DNA from: Paenarthrobacter nitroguajacolicus JCM 14115
GTDB taxonomy: Bacteria > Actinomycetota > Actinomycetes > Actinomycetales > Micrococcaceae
Reading direction: 5' to 3'
Assembly: GCA_001313365.1 (NCBI GenBank)
Contig: BBFS01000002.1
Coordinates: 1 to 64,000, forward strand
DNA: 64,000 bases
Part shown: one piece after another, positions 42,777 through 53,281 of the stretch
How positions within the stretch are numbered: the stretch's first letter is position 1
How the letters are laid out: every line of letters starts with the position of its first letter
Translations under genes and position numbers: made by a program
The notes under the pieces: model-generated
Databases searched by the model: none
What the model was told of the DNA's origin: nothing
The model's input: the letters and a program-made list of their open reading frames with translations, nothing else

Positions 42777-43992
42777 CTACCGGGCCAGGGAGAGGAGCAG
42801 CGCTTCGCCCTGCCCGCCTCCCCCCGCACAAGGCCACGGCGGTCTTGCCCCCCCCGCCGCGGCGCTGGAGTTCGTACACGGCCGAGACGACCACGCGTGC
42901 CCCCCCGGAGGCGCCGATGGGGTGTCCCAGGCGATGGCGCCACCATTGACGTTGACCCGGTCCATGCCAAGTCCCAGCTGCGCTGCGGAGTGGATTGCAA
43001 CGGAGGCGAATGCTTCGTTGATTTCAACGAAGTCCAACTGGTCCACCCGCCATCCTGCGGTGCTGAGCGCTTTGGTAATGGCTCGGGCTGGTTTGTCCGG
43101 CAGCGAGGTGTCCGGACCTGCCGTTTGTCCACAGGCCCCAAGTGCGGCGAGGATCTTTAGGCCGCGCTCCTCCGCGTAGCTGCGGGTAGTGAGGACGACA
43201 GCGGCAGCGCCGTCAGTGAGCGGGGGGGAGGCGTTGCCGGCGGTAATGGTTCCCGTCGGTGAGAAGGCCGGCCGAAGCTTACTCAATGACTCTTCGCTGG
43301 TGTCTGGACGGATGCCCTCGTCTTTGTTGACGAATTCGGCCGGTCCCCCGACGTTGCGGCACCTTGACCGGAGCAATTTCCGCGTCAAAGTTCCCTGCAT
43401 CCTGCGCCGCCGCCGCCCGGCGGTGAGAGTCTGCAGCGGCCCTGTCCTGCTGGGCTCGCTTCACGCCCAACATGGCATTGGCACGGTCAGTGTTGATGCC
43501 CATTGACTCCTGATCGAAGGCATCGGTGAGCCCGTCGTGGGCAACCGAGTCTGTCAGTAGGGTGTCCCCCCCGTATAGGTGCCCTGCGCGTGAACCGGCA
43601 AGCAGATGTGGGGCGTTGCTCATTGATTCCTGTCCGCCCGCGATGACCACTTCCGCTTCTCCAAGTTGGAGCAGCCGGCTGGCTTCGATGATCGCGCTCA
43701 GCCCGGACAGGCAGACCTTATTGACGGTGACAGCATGTGCCCCGAGTGGTATTCCCCCCCCGGCGACAGCGGCCTGACGTGCAGGGTTCTGGCCGGCCCC
43801 CCCGGCTTGGATTACCTGACCCATGACAACAGCGTCGACAGATTCAGGGTATACGCCTGCCCTATCCAAGGCAGCTTCGATTGCGGCGCCGCCCAGCTCG
43901 ACGGCAGATACCGTGGCGAGCTGGCCCATTAACTTGCCTTGGGGGAGTCCTGGCAGCCCCCCCACGATGACGATATCTTCCTTGCGGTTCAC
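42777..43992 (-). CDS. Acetyl-CoA acetyltransferase (thiolase)
   Basis: About 395 aa with all three thiolase signatures: nucleophilic Cys in VTVNKVCLSGLSAI, ASPPLTDGAAAVVL with FVEINEAFA, His in AIAWGHPIGASGARVV (as repaired) and Cys in VALCGGGGQGEALLL. Thiolytic removal of acetyl-CoA or propionyl-CoA completes beta-oxidation. GTG at 43992 follows AAGGAG. Breaks near 43420-43370, 43225, 42905 and 42850. Confidence 0.85.
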
Positions 43993-44033
43993 TTCTGCTC
44001 CTTGACCTGCGGCGACTGCGGGTTGTCGCAGTC

Positions 44034-44783
44034 TTAGCTGTAGATGGCTCTGTTGAGCCGGACAAGGTAGTGGAGACTGACGTCCGTGTAGCTCGGGAAG
44101 CGCTCGGTAAGGGCCGTAACCACGATGTCGCGTCGCTGCGGGAGTCGATCCTTCTCAGCTTCAGCAAGGGCCTCGCGTAGTTTCCGGCCTGAGAGATCGG
44201 TGCAATAGGCAGGCGCTCCGGGTTGCTGGCGCCAAGAGTCCGCCAAGGAACCGGCATCGAAGGCATCGAAACCGGTCTCCTCCACAAGGGCCATTGCTAC
44301 TGATTTGTCGTGGTCACGATCCGCGGCCACAGGGATGGCGATCCTGTCCGGATGGCCACCTTCTCTTCCATAGGCTTCGAAGGACCCGGCCGTGATGGCA
44401 TTCCAGGCTTTGGCAACGGGGGCGCCCAAGCTGTTCGGTGATCCAGACGCTTTCCACCTTCCCGGTTTCCAAGGCTTCCACCCGCCCGTCACGCAGGGGG
44501 GGTAGTAGTTGGACGTATCGACGATGACGGCGTTCGCTGGGAGGTCGGCGATGAGTTCTCTGACCTCGGGCATCCTGCTCAGCGGTATGGACGTGATCAG
44601 GACGTCGACGTCGGTGGCCACGTTCTTTGCTTCTACCGGCCGGGCACCCGCTGCCACAATATGTGGACCGATGGTTTCAGGGCCGCGTGAGTTGGCTACC
44701 CTTACATCGTGGCCGGCCCCGCTCAGTTTGCGGGCGAGTGTTGCCCCCCCTATTGATCCTGCTCCTAGAATGCCGATCTTCAT
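44034..44783 (-). CDS. NAD(P)-binding oxidoreductase, F420-dependent NADP reductase-like, copy 2
   Basis: About 248 aa: KIGILGAGSIGGATLARKL, VRVANSRGPETI, LITSIPLSRM and AVIVDTSNYYP as in the other copies, followed by AKAWNAITAGSFEAYG, DAGSLADSWRQQPGAPAYC and the tail SLHYLVRLNRAIYS. Frame breaks near 44505 and 44435. Within operon D. The C-terminal SWRQQPG...YCT segment is shared with the copy at the right edge, so these two are closer to each other than to copy 1. Confidence 0.77.
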   Translation of the reverse strand: MKIGILGAGSIGGATLARKLSGAGHDVRVANSRGPETIGPHIVAAGARPVEAKNVATDVDVLITSIPLSRMPEVRELIADLPANAVIVDTSNYYPPCVTGGWKPWKPGRWKASGSPNSLGAPVAKAWNAITAGSFEAYGREGGHPDRIAIPVAADRDHDKSVAMALVEETGFDAFDAGSLADSWRQQPGAPAYCTDLSGRKLREALAEAEKDRLPQRRDIVVTALTERFPSYTDVSLHYLVRLNRAIYS

Positions 44784-44851
44784 GAGAATCCTTAGTAGGT
44801 TGTGAGGTTGGCGTGGTTGATCTTGTTGCTGTACGGACTTTGATGCGATGG

Positions 44852-45777
44852 TTACCTCGACACGTCCGCTGCGTCGGCGGGAAGTACGGCGTCCAGTTCG
44901 GGTGCAAATAGACCATTTGGTCTCGGAAAGACTCGCTGGCGTTGCGAAATGCCCGCAGCTCGCCGTCCTTCATGAGCGTCTCACCACTGTCGGCCCAGCT
45001 CTCTGGCGTTGGCACCTCGACTTTCATGCGCGGCATGCCCGCGATCGCCACCCGCCCGGCCGCCACACCGGCGATCTCAAAGGTTTCGCCGAAAACTGTC
45101 GTGTCCTGGTGTGCGAGCCACGTCACGAAAGCTGACACCGAGCTCGCCGGAACAGCGGTGCGCATGGCGTCCTTAATAACGGGATTGGGGAACGCGTCCT
45201 CGGTCATGGGAGTCAAGGCAACGGGCATCAGGGTGGTGACCTGAACTCCCACCTCGCGAGCCTCGGCCGCGAGGGTGATACCGAGACCCCCCCAGATCGC
45301 GGCCTTGGCCGCGTTGTAGGCAGAGTCAGTCGGAACACCCATGACCCCGTTTGAGGAGATATTGATCAGACGGCCGCTGCCGGAGGCGATGAGGTGCGGC
45401 ATGGCTGCACGCGAGACACCAACGACGCCCTTGACGGCCACGTCGAAGATGCGCCACCATGTGTCGGCTTCCATCTCCCAGAAACGACCGAAGGCGTTGA
45501 TTCCGGCGTTGTTCACAACGATGTCAAGCTGTCCATAGGAATCCAGGGCTGTTTGGACGATGTCCGATGAAGCAGAGACGACGTTGTGGCTGTCAGCCAC
45601 GGCGGTGCCGCCTGCCTCGGTTATCTCAGCTACGGCTTGGGCCGCGTTCTCCGCATTGACGTCGTTGACCACCACGCGTGCCCCTCGGGAAGCGAGCATT
45701 TTCGCGTGTTCGCGGCCCATTCCCTGCCCTGCGCCGGTGACTATTGCCACGCGGCCATTGAAATCAAGATTGTTCAT
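44852..45777 (-). CDS. SDR dehydrogenase with C-terminal extension
   Basis: About 300 aa. VAIVTGAGQGMGREHAKML, VNDVNAENA, IVVNNAGINAFG, INISSNGVMGVPTDSAYNAAKAA (catalytic residues) and LMPVALTPMTEDAF. A tail of ~80 residues reaches DQMV. The end is uncertain: one frame closes with DAVLPADAADVSR at 44852, the written frame reads on through the next gene start. ATG at 45777. A NAD-dependent alcohol or diol dehydrogenase is likely. Confidence 0.8.
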
Positions 45778-45843
45778 TTCGATCACTCCATGTCTCCGAC
45801 AAGCAGGTAGGCCCTGCCTATTACTTTCCGGGTTCGTAGCGGC

Positions 45844-46600
45844 TTACTTTCCAGCCAGCCAGCCGCCATCCACGGCCAGGGATATTCCGCTGACCATGCG
45901 GGCCTGATCGGAGCAGAGCCACACCACCGCATCTGCCTGATCCTCGGGTTCGGCCAAGCGCGCAATGGAATCGCCGCCAGAATGCTCTCCCGAAATTCCG
46001 GAGGGTTCTGTTCGAAGGCGTTCTTCATCATTGGACTTGTCGTTGACCCTGGCGTGAGGGCGTTGATGCGGATGCCCAAGGACCGTAGTCCATGGCCGCG
46101 TTCCTCGTCATGCCGACCACGCCGAATTTCGAGGCGGTGTAGGGCGCGTTGTTCGCGATTCCTATCAGGCCGGCGGCCGAGGCTGTGTTGACAATCGCGC
46201 CGCCTCCGGTCTTCAGCATCGAGTTTATTTCGTGTTTCAGGCAGTAGAAGGTGCTGTACAAGTTCACCTTCATGACCCGATCCCAGGTCGCGCTGTCAGT
46301 CTCGCCTATGGGTGCGAAGACGCCGTTCATTCCGGCGTTGTTGAAAGCGAAGTCCAGCTTGCCAAAGCTTGATACGGTCGCGTCGACGAGGCCCTTGACG
46401 TGTTCCTCTTCGCTGACGTCGCACTTGAAGAAGTCAGCTTCACCACCGGATTCCGTGATGAGCTCGACCGTTTCACGTCCCGCGTTCTCATCAATATCGG
46501 ACACCATGACGCGCGCGCCATTCTTTGCGAACGCCAGAGCACTCGCCCGGCCAATGCCGGAGCCCGCTCCTGTGACGAGTCCGGCTTTGTCCTCCAACAT
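45844..46600 (-). CDS. SDR dehydrogenase
   Basis: Classical ~250-aa SDR: GLVTGAGSGIGRASALAFA, MVSDIDENAG, FNNAGMNG, VNTASAAGLIGIANNAPYTASKFG (Ser-Tyr-Lys) and INALTPGSTTSPMM, ending SGISLAVDGGWLAGK. ATG at 46600 follows AAGGAG. Breaks near 46085 and 45940. Second of two consecutive SDRs, suggesting sequential alcohol/ketone steps. Confidence 0.83.
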
Positions 46601-46617
46601 CACTTTCTCCTTGTTCA

Positions 46618-47572
46618 TTAGTAGCTCTCCCCCTACGTGGACGTTGTTGTCGTAGTCCCTCCGCGATTCCTGAGGAATGAATCTGTCCTCGGTTTCACGG
46701 ACGTAGTCGGTGGAGGGACGTCCGAGCATGGCTCCCCCCCAACCGATGCTGTCCGGGTCTTCATTCAAGCGGTCGATGTAGTCGCCAATGGCGGTGGCCT
46801 CACCTGATTCCTTGACCTGCATGAGCAGGCGCCACACTTCTTTGACACCGGGAAGCACGAAGGCCACCGGCTGGATGGCCTGGCCGATCACAGTCATCTC
46901 GGCCACCGTCTTGCGTCCAATCAGTGGTACCCCGACGGCGTAGGCTGGTCCGGGTGTCTCCTTCAGCGCGAGTTCGGCTTGCTCCCAGGTGTGGAATCCC
47001 TCGTAGAAGATGACGTCCGCACCGGTCTCGGCCTTGTAGAGCTGTGCACGACGGATCGCCTCCTCCACGCCGCCACCCGCGGCACCGTAGCCGTCGGTGC
47101 GCGCAACGATAACGAAGTCTTTGTCAAACTTGTCGCGGGCATCGACGGCGGCGTTGAGCCGCCCAATGGCCTCAGCGTCGGACACCAATTCGATTCCGGC
47201 TACACCGCCTGATTTCTTGGGCTCCCGCTGATCCTCGATGTGGATCCCGGCAACTCCCGCATCAATGAACTCTGACACGGTTCGCTGCACGTTGATCGGT
47301 GCTCCGAAGCCGGTATCTGCGTCGCAATAGATGGGAATGTCGGCGGCGCGGGCAGTCCGCTTAGCATGTTCAACCACCTCTGTCAGGGTGAGCCATCCCG
47401 TGTCCGAGACACCCTGCCACCAGGCAGACATGCCGCCGGAGAGCTGGAATGCGTCGAAACCTGCGTGTTGAGCCATCTGCGCGTGGAGCGGCAGTGCGCC
47501 GAAAGGCACCAGCGCCGTTTCGGGACTGTCGAAGACTGCTCGTAGCGCCTTGCCCGGTGAGGTTAGGCTCAT
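46618..47572 (-). CDS. Isocitrate lyase/PEP mutase-superfamily enzyme, copy 2
   Basis: About 317 aa, open except at its end. PFGALPLHAQMAQHAGFDAF, the metal loop IYCDADTGFGAPINVQRTV, AGIHIEDQREPKKSGGVAG, VIVARTDGYGA and DVIFYEGF. The catalytic-loop PKKCGH of isocitrate and methylisocitrate lyases reads PKKSGG, with Cys and His lost, as in superfamily members with other C-C or decarboxylation chemistry. As written it is fused to the next SDR; one fewer G at the G5 near 46632 gives the stop after NNVHVGESY. The start overlaps the cupin stop. Confidence 0.82.
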
Positions 47573-48103
47573 GATGAGACCTCATGAGTGTTGAAACCGA
47601 CAGTGACGACGACGTAAACGCAGTCCTCGTCGTACGGATTTTTCCAGGCGTGGGGGGGTACGCCTGCCATGACCAGAAGGTCTCCAGGAGCGAGCGTGCG
47701 CTTCTTCCCGCCGGGCAGCACGAGGTCCACCTTGCCCGAGATGACCACTTCGTAGTCGATGGTGTCGCTCGCGTGCATCCCGGCGTCGCCGTCGTTATCG
47801 GTGGCGCTCATGCTCTCATCGAGCGTCTCCGCGTCCACTTCTCCTGACGAGTGCGCCGGGAAGCTGCTGATGCCGAACGTGGATCCGTTGGGGGGGCCTG
47901 CAAGGGCGACCTTGCTGGGCGGGGGGGCACCAATGTTGGTTTTGCTGTGGCCCCCGTCCACTGCCCAGTAAAAGGCACCGGCTGCCACGCCGGGGGGGAA
48001 CTCGAACTCGGCGGCCGGGCCGACGTCGAGGAAGTCGCTTCGCCGGACTCGTTCGGCCTGCGACGATAAGTTGGAATTTCTTGGGATCAGGAAAAGTCGT
48101 CAC
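47569..48103 (-). CDS. Cupin-domain protein
   Basis: About 177 aa. The central cupin motifs are HASDTIDYEVVISGKVDLVLPGG...LAPGDLLVMAGVPHAWKNPYDE. His and Glu of motif 1 and the His of motif 2 are present for a metal. N-terminal VAAGAFYWAVDGG and a sugar-isomerase-like strand layout give no specific substrate. Start GTG at 48103; breaks near 48068, 47990 and 47665. The end overlaps the lyase ATG by four bases. May be a dioxygenase, isomerase or sensor. Confidence 0.74.
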
Positions 48104-48135
48104 TGTTCACTCCTTGATGGATGAATGCTTCGTGG

Positions 48136-49342
48136 TCAGGCGCGCATGCCGGCTTCGCGCATCAGCGGGAAGATCTGCTCGTTGAGCCGATCGAGTCCCT
48201 CGTCATAGTCAACGAGGCCGGTGCAGATGCCCGTGATGCCCGAGGCCTGCAACTTCTGCAATTCCTCAACCACCATTTCCGGCGTACCGGTGATCGGCAT
48301 GAGTGCTGCGCGGCCAAAGGCCTGCACCGACTCGTCGTGCTTGTAGTCCTCGGACTGCTTGTACTCATCCCAGTTGAAGCTCTGCGTGCCGTTGCGGATG
48401 ATCTCGCGATAGCGAAGCGCGCTTTCCCAGTCGGTGCTCTGCGTCACGTAGTCCGCGTAGGCGCGTGCTTCCTTCTCGGTGTCCTTGACGATGATGTGCG
48501 CGCCGGCCCACAGGCCCAGGTCCTCGCGACCGGCCGCATCGGCTTTCTGCCGCAGCTTCGGCGTGAGCTCGCCGCTGTGCTCGACGGTCGCAACCGACGC
48601 GAACAGGACGTTTGCGTGCTTGAATGCGAACTCTTGCCTGCGGGACTCGAACCGGCACTCATCACCATCGGACGCGGCGACTGTACCGGCTTAGGATGCG
48701 CCTGCGCGCCCTTGAGGTTGAAGAACTGGCCGTCGAAGTCGAACTCCTGCTCCTCGTTCGCCCACAGCCGCTCCGCGATCTCGACCCATTCGTCGGCGAG
48801 TTCGTAACGAACGTCGTGCTCGGGAAGCTCAACACCGAAGATGTCGTACTCGGGCTTGAAGTAGCCTGCTGTGACATTTAGTCCCATGCGGCCACCGCTG
48901 ATGTGGTCGATGGTGGTCACCATCTTGGCGCCAAGTACCGGTTGATGAACTGCACGTTGCACGTGGCGATGATCTGAATGTTCTGCGTTACAGCGGCGAT
49001 TCCCGCCGCCCAGGTAAACGTCTCGAACTGACGCCCCCAGGGACGGTCGGGACCAGCGAGCCCCTGCCAGCGTGCGATGGGGGGGATGAAGCCGTCTACG
49101 CCGTACCGGTCGGCCTTTTGCGCGAGATGCTGCACTTCGCCCCAGTTGCCAAGCTTGATGGAGTTCTCGGCGAAGTTCAGGCCGCCTTGCCCGGTGGAAA
49201 CGTTCGCCCCAAAAATGGCCACCTTGAAGGCGTTGTCACCCCCCGACCATGGGGGGCCCTTGTCACGCTCTACCGTGTAGTCCGCAACGAAGTCGCGATC
49301 GAAGGTGTTTTCGGTGGCAGATTCATTCGTAACGATGCTCAT
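48136..49342 (-). CDS. Luciferase-like FMN-dependent monooxygenase (RutA/SfnG-like)
   Basis: About 400 aa, bacterial-luciferase fold using FMNH2 from a partner reductase. Landmarks: FAENSIKLGNWGEVQHLAQKAD, FIPIARWQG, FETFTWAAGIAAVTQNIQIIATCNVQF, the diagnostic TIDHISGGRMGLNVTAGYF, HPKPVQSPRPMVMSAGSSPAG and WAGAHIIVKDT. This arrangement is typical of pyrimidine oxygenase, sulfone monooxygenase and type II Baeyer-Villiger relatives. Breaks near 49240, 49080, 48932 and 48650. It directly follows a flavin reductase gene in operon D. Confidence 0.86.
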
Positions 49343-49406
49343 GATTGCCGTCCTTTCAGGAAGTTATAAGGATGTGGAAAGAAGTGGTCTCGATAGGGGG
49401 GGCTGT

Positions 49407-49945
49407 TTAGATCAGCGAGGCTTCGCCAAGTGCATGCCAGGCGCGATTGTGATAAACGAGCGGCGTTCCCGGCTCGGCATCGCCAGAGAGCGCCGGCGAC
49501 GCCTCGAGGGCCTCAATCGCCACAATGGTTGATCCGCCGGCGTTCATTGAGTTGACGATCCTGCCCCGGATCCAGGACCCCCGCCTGGACGAAGTATGGT
49601 TCCCCCGGTCTCGAGACGGGACCAGAGCGAGGTATCCGCAAACCGGTCGATTCCGCTGGTCGCACATAGTTTTGCGATGCCCACCTGCTCAGCGCTGAGA
49701 AAATGCACGACGACAGTATCGGCGCTGAGGATAGTCGGGGTGCTGGACGAGAATTCCGAGACCGAGAACGCCAGAATCGCTGGTTCGGCACTGGCCGAAA
49801 TGACCGACGTTGCCGTCAAGCCAACCGGCCCATTGCCGGCATCTGCAGTGATGACAGCGACGCCACCGGGATGGTTGCGGAATGCCGCCTTGAATTCGTC
49901 TGCAGTGATTGCAGCTTCCAAGCTTTGAGTGATGGACATACTCAC
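49407..49945 (-). CDS. Flavin reductase, copy 2 (partner of the luciferase-like monooxygenase)
   Basis: About 178 aa: FKAAFRNHPGGVAVITADAGNGPVGLTATS, AILAFSVSEFSSSTPTIL, VVHFLSAEQ and the C-terminal EPGTPLVYHNRAWHALG. Fits the HpaC-type FMN reductase fold. GTG at 49945 directly follows the shared leader AAAGGAGATCC; an in-frame ATG lies six bases on. Break near 49585-49605. First gene of operon D, immediately upstream of the luciferase-like enzyme, as expected of a two-component monooxygenase. Confidence 0.86.
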
Positions 49946-50069
49946 CGGATCTCCTTTGATATCAGTGCACCGGCTTCACTGCCGGCCCTTGCTCAGGGCT
50001 TCAACGTTAGGTGTCTCCACGAGGCAGGCGGCATGGAAAGAGATGCCAAACAGATGGGAAACCGCGTCA
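49946..50069 (-). promoter_or_regulatory. AraC-type promoter module D
   Basis: Half-sites TGACG (from 50069) and TGGCA (from 50048), 21 bp apart; -10-like TAACGT at 50009-50004 (39 bp); leader CACTGATATCAAAGGAGATCC into the GTG at 49945. It drives the eleven-gene operon to 39.57 kb and lies beside the first AraC gene. Confidence 0.72.
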
Positions 50070-50101
50070 GCCGCGGCCTCTTGTGAAGACATGGCGTGGG
50101 A

Positions 50102-50128
50102 TGCAAAGCTGGTGACGTGCTTCACATG
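50102..50128 (+). promoter_or_regulatory. Box shared upstream of both AraC genes (copy 1)
   Basis: TGCAAAGCTGGTGACGTGCTTCAC-like block that recurs at 53440-53466 as TGCAAAGCTACTGACGTGAC and onward. Apart from modules D and E it is the only obvious conserved word between the two AraC upstream regions. It may be the promoter or autoregulatory site of the regulators. Confidence 0.45.
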
Positions 50129-50204
50129 CTGGGCCACTCCGACTCATTGCCCTGGACCCTGAAAACCGGAAGCGCCTCTTCGTCAACGGTGAAAGGGGGC
50201 AGCA

Positions 50205-51264
50205 GTGAAACTTAGCTCTTACCAGAATCTGCGACTACCCAACTTCAGCGTTCACGGACTCTGTGCCGTGTTGAAGGACGCGGATCTTGATTGGCAAACT
50301 GCGCTGACCAACGCGGAAATAGATCCTGACGCAATCGACCGTCCTGGAGGCACTATTCCCGCAAAGAAGGAACTGGCCTTCCAGCTTCAGTTTGTGGCTC
50401 TCACAAAGGATCGTGTCGAACTCTGGGTCAAGGCAGCACAGGCTTACACGCTGGGGGTCCTTCGGGATTCGCGGATTGGCCCTCGCTACCGCACCGACCA
50501 TTGCTGCGTGGGTGGAGGCCGGCAGCTCAACAGACTATGCACCCGGCCTGATGGAAATTTCGCCTCTCCGGACTTCGGACGGCTCCATAACAGGCATGGA
50601 ATTCACCTATCCCGACACCCCCGAGGAGCTGGTCCCGTTCAGCGTCTACCGGGATTTCTGCGTCATTGCCAGAACTTTCACGTGGATGTACGGCAGCCCC
50701 CTTTCCGTTTACCCACGTCGAGTTCCCACTCGCGGAAGCTTCCCCCCCTGAAGCTATTGCCTTGGTCCCCTGCGACATCGACTGCGGATCTGATGCACTA
50801 CGGCTTTGGTGGACCCCCCCAGCAACCTCGGCACACGAGCTCCCCCCCTTCGGTAACGCCTTCCAACACGAAGCATGGCTCAAAGCGGATCACCAGATTC
50901 TTGACGATCTCAGGGCAACCGGCGACTGGCCCGACACCGTCATGAAGATCATCAGGACCGCGCCCGAACTCAACCGCAAACTCGCAAATGTGGCCGCAAC
51001 ACTGCGGGTCTCCCCCCCCGCACCTTGCAACGCAAGCTGGAACTGACCGGCGATGACTTTGCTCAGCTCCGGGACAAAGCGCTCCGCGACCTCGCCGCCG
51101 ATCTTCTCTCCAAAACAGATCACTCGGTAGCGCGGATATCCCGCACTCTTGGATACACGGACCCAACGAGCTTCACCATCGCGTTCAAGCGGTGGAATGG
51201 GATGCCACCAACGGCCTACAGGGAAGCGTCCCGCTATGCGGACAAGGAAAAAACCGAGGCCTAG
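50205..51264 (+). CDS. AraC-family regulator with arabinose-binding-type N domain, copy 1
   Basis: About 345 aa. The N-terminal ~190 residues fit the AraC-type effector domain of OruR/ArgR-like regulators (PF12625-like): KKELAFQLQFVALTKDR, LALATAPTIAAWVEAGS, MEFTYPDTPEELVPFSVYRDF. The C-terminal double helix-turn-helix has LANVAATLRVSPRTLQRKL and SVARISRTLGYTDPTSFTIAFKRW...MPPTAYRE. GTG at 50205 after GAAAGGGGG. Breaks at GC runs near 50455, 50697, 50740, 50820 and 51015. Likely activates modules A-E; it is divergent from operon D. Confidence 0.85.
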
Positions 51265-53060
51265 ATGCCTGACTGTGCATCGCGTCAGCGGCACGTATCA
51301 GGGCAAGGTGGGAGAAGGCTTGTGGAAAGTTTCCTGCCATCCGTTTCTCGTCCATGGAATATTCTTCGCTCAGCAGGCCGAGGTCATTGCAAAGACCTAC
51401 CAGGGCATCCATAAGATTCTCGGCGTCGGCCCGCCGGCGGGAACGCGCGTACTGTTCCACCAGCCAAAAGGAGCAGGCGAGGAATGGATGTTCACCACGA
51501 GCCAACCCGTCGACGCCGGTCTCGGTGCGGTATCGCATCAGCAGCCCCTCAGAGGTGAGCAGCTCCTTTTCCAACCGAGCGACCGTTCCCAGCATCCGTC
51601 TGTCGTCATAGGCGAGAAAGCGACCTGTGGCAAGACCAGCAAGGCAGCGTCCGTCTGCTCCCCGCCGTACGTTTGAGTGAAGGAATTCAAATCCCGGTTG
51701 AATCCCCCCCGTTCCATGATTTCTGCGGCCAGTCGATCCCGGTGCCGTTCCCAATGCCCGAGCGGCCCAGTCAGTCCATGGTCTCGGACGGCCCGTACGC
51801 CGCTGTCATAGGCTGCCCACATCATGACCCGGGAGTGCGTGAAGTACTGGGGGAGCGCCTCGCATTTCCCACAATCCCAAGTCTTTCTCCTCGAAGTGTT
51901 TGTCCACTGACCCAAGGAGTGCACGCTGCAGAGCCCAGGAGAAATGATCTTCCTTGCCCCCCCGGCGAGGCGAAGCCTCTCCAGTACCACCATCACCTCC
52001 CCCCACAACATCGGCCTGATGCTGGAAGACTGCTGCGTTGCCGATTCGAACGGGTCGGGCGTCCTGATAACCGGGGAGGTGCAGGAGTTCCCTTTCCTTC
52101 AGGTCGCGTTCGCCCCCTACGCCGTACATTATTTGCAAATCTTCCGGATCACCCGCCAGCGCACGCAGAAGCCAGTTGCGCCACTTCAGGCTTCGGATTC
52201 GTAGCCGTGCGTCAACATCGCTTCGAGTGTCAAGGATGCATCGCGCAGCCAACAGTAGCGGTAGTCCCAGTTTCGTGGTCCGCCAAACTCTTCTGGCAGG
52301 GAAGTGGTAGGGGGGGCGGCGACAATGCCTCCGGTCTCATAGTGGGTCAAAGCACGTAAGACTAGGAGTGAACGCTTGACTGCTCTCTGATAGGGCCGTC
52401 ATAGCGGCAGTTGGCGGCCCACGTGGTCCAGTAGAGAGTGGTGTCGTCCAGGGATTCATCTATATCGATGGCTGGCGGCACGTCCTGGTAGGAGTGGAAC
52501 CATGTTAGGTGGAAGTCGACATTCTGCCCCTGTTGAACGGTGAACTCCCCCGCATGGCGGTGGTCTTCGGCTTGCGGAAGGCAGGTGCCCCGCAAAGATA
52601 GAGCATCCGGACCGGACATGGCGAGATGTATTTCTGCGGAGGCGTCAATGCTGTCGCGGATCCTGCTTACCCAAGGGAGGACGGTGGCATACTGGGGCCG
52701 GATTCGTATCTCTTGATGCATAGAGACTGTTCCGCTGAGTCCGGTTACTCGCCGGACGAGTGATGGATGGACGCCACCTACCGGCATAAAGTCCGTCACC
52801 AGGACCTTTCCGGAATTGGTCTGCCACGTTGTCTGGAGTACGAATGTCGAGTCCACATAGCGACGATCCACGACGACGGCCTCCGCCGGGCTCGGTGCTA
52901 ACAGCCACCGGCCGTGGTCTTCTTGGCCGAGCAGGGATGCAAAGACCGAGGGCGAGTCGAAACGCGGGAAGCAGAGCCAGTCGACACTGCCGTGGCGGGA
53001 AATAAGGGGTCCGGTGTGGAGATCCGAAAGCAGCGCATAGTCCTCAATCGGGGCAGCCAT
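51185..53060 (-). CDS. Glycoside hydrolase family 15 protein (glucoamylase/trehalase-like)
   Basis: About 600 aa. N-terminal beta domain YALLSDLHTGPLISRHGSVDWLCFPRFDSPSVFASLLG; catalytic (alpha/alpha)6 domain with RNWDYRYCWLRDASLTLEAM, the GH15 signature, then GVGGERDLKERELLHLPGY and AENLMDALVGLCNDLGLLSEEYS with the catalytic Glu region. It would hydrolyse alpha-glucosides such as trehalose or maltooligosaccharides. Breaks near 52380, 52310, 52000, 51960, 51705 and 51620. The 3' end overlaps the convergent AraC gene; the true stop is uncertain. No obvious link to the catabolic pathway. Confidence 0.82.
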
Positions 53061-53131
53061 GCTTCACTCAATCACAAGATGAACGATCCCCCCCATAGAC
53101 CTTGCAGCTTTAGCTTCGAAGGCGCCGTCAG

Positions 53132-53281
53132 TTACCGCGCTTGGGAGCTTCGCTGACTTGGTTTGCAAACAAAGAACTGGGGCTGTGCGACGGGTGCAAA
53201 TGGAACGATCAGCCACTGGTTGCCGTAGAGCTCCACGTAGCTGTCAGCAGGGCAGAATTTGAAGGCTTCTTCGCGTGTCAT
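53132..53281 (-). CDS. Small 49-residue protein under module E
   Basis: MTREEAFKFCPADSYVELYG, then NQWLIVPFAPVAQPQFFV and a basic tail SQRSSQAR; 49 aa with no membrane segment. ATG at 53281 follows AAAGGAGAGG at good spacing. It is the only open frame directly downstream of promoter module E, 58 bp after the -10-like box. No family recognised; a small accessory or regulatory protein of the regulon is possible. GH15 follows on the same strand after 71 bp. Confidence 0.55.
   Translation of the reverse strand: MTREEAFKFCPADSYVELYGNQWLIVPFAPVAQPQFFVCKPSQRSSQAR

Noticed and set aside
46028..47572. Natural fusion of the isocitrate-lyase-like enzyme with the following SDR
   Set aside because: The joined frame crosses a G5 run; one G fewer gives a stop after HVGESY, and the SDR has its own AAGGAG and ATG.
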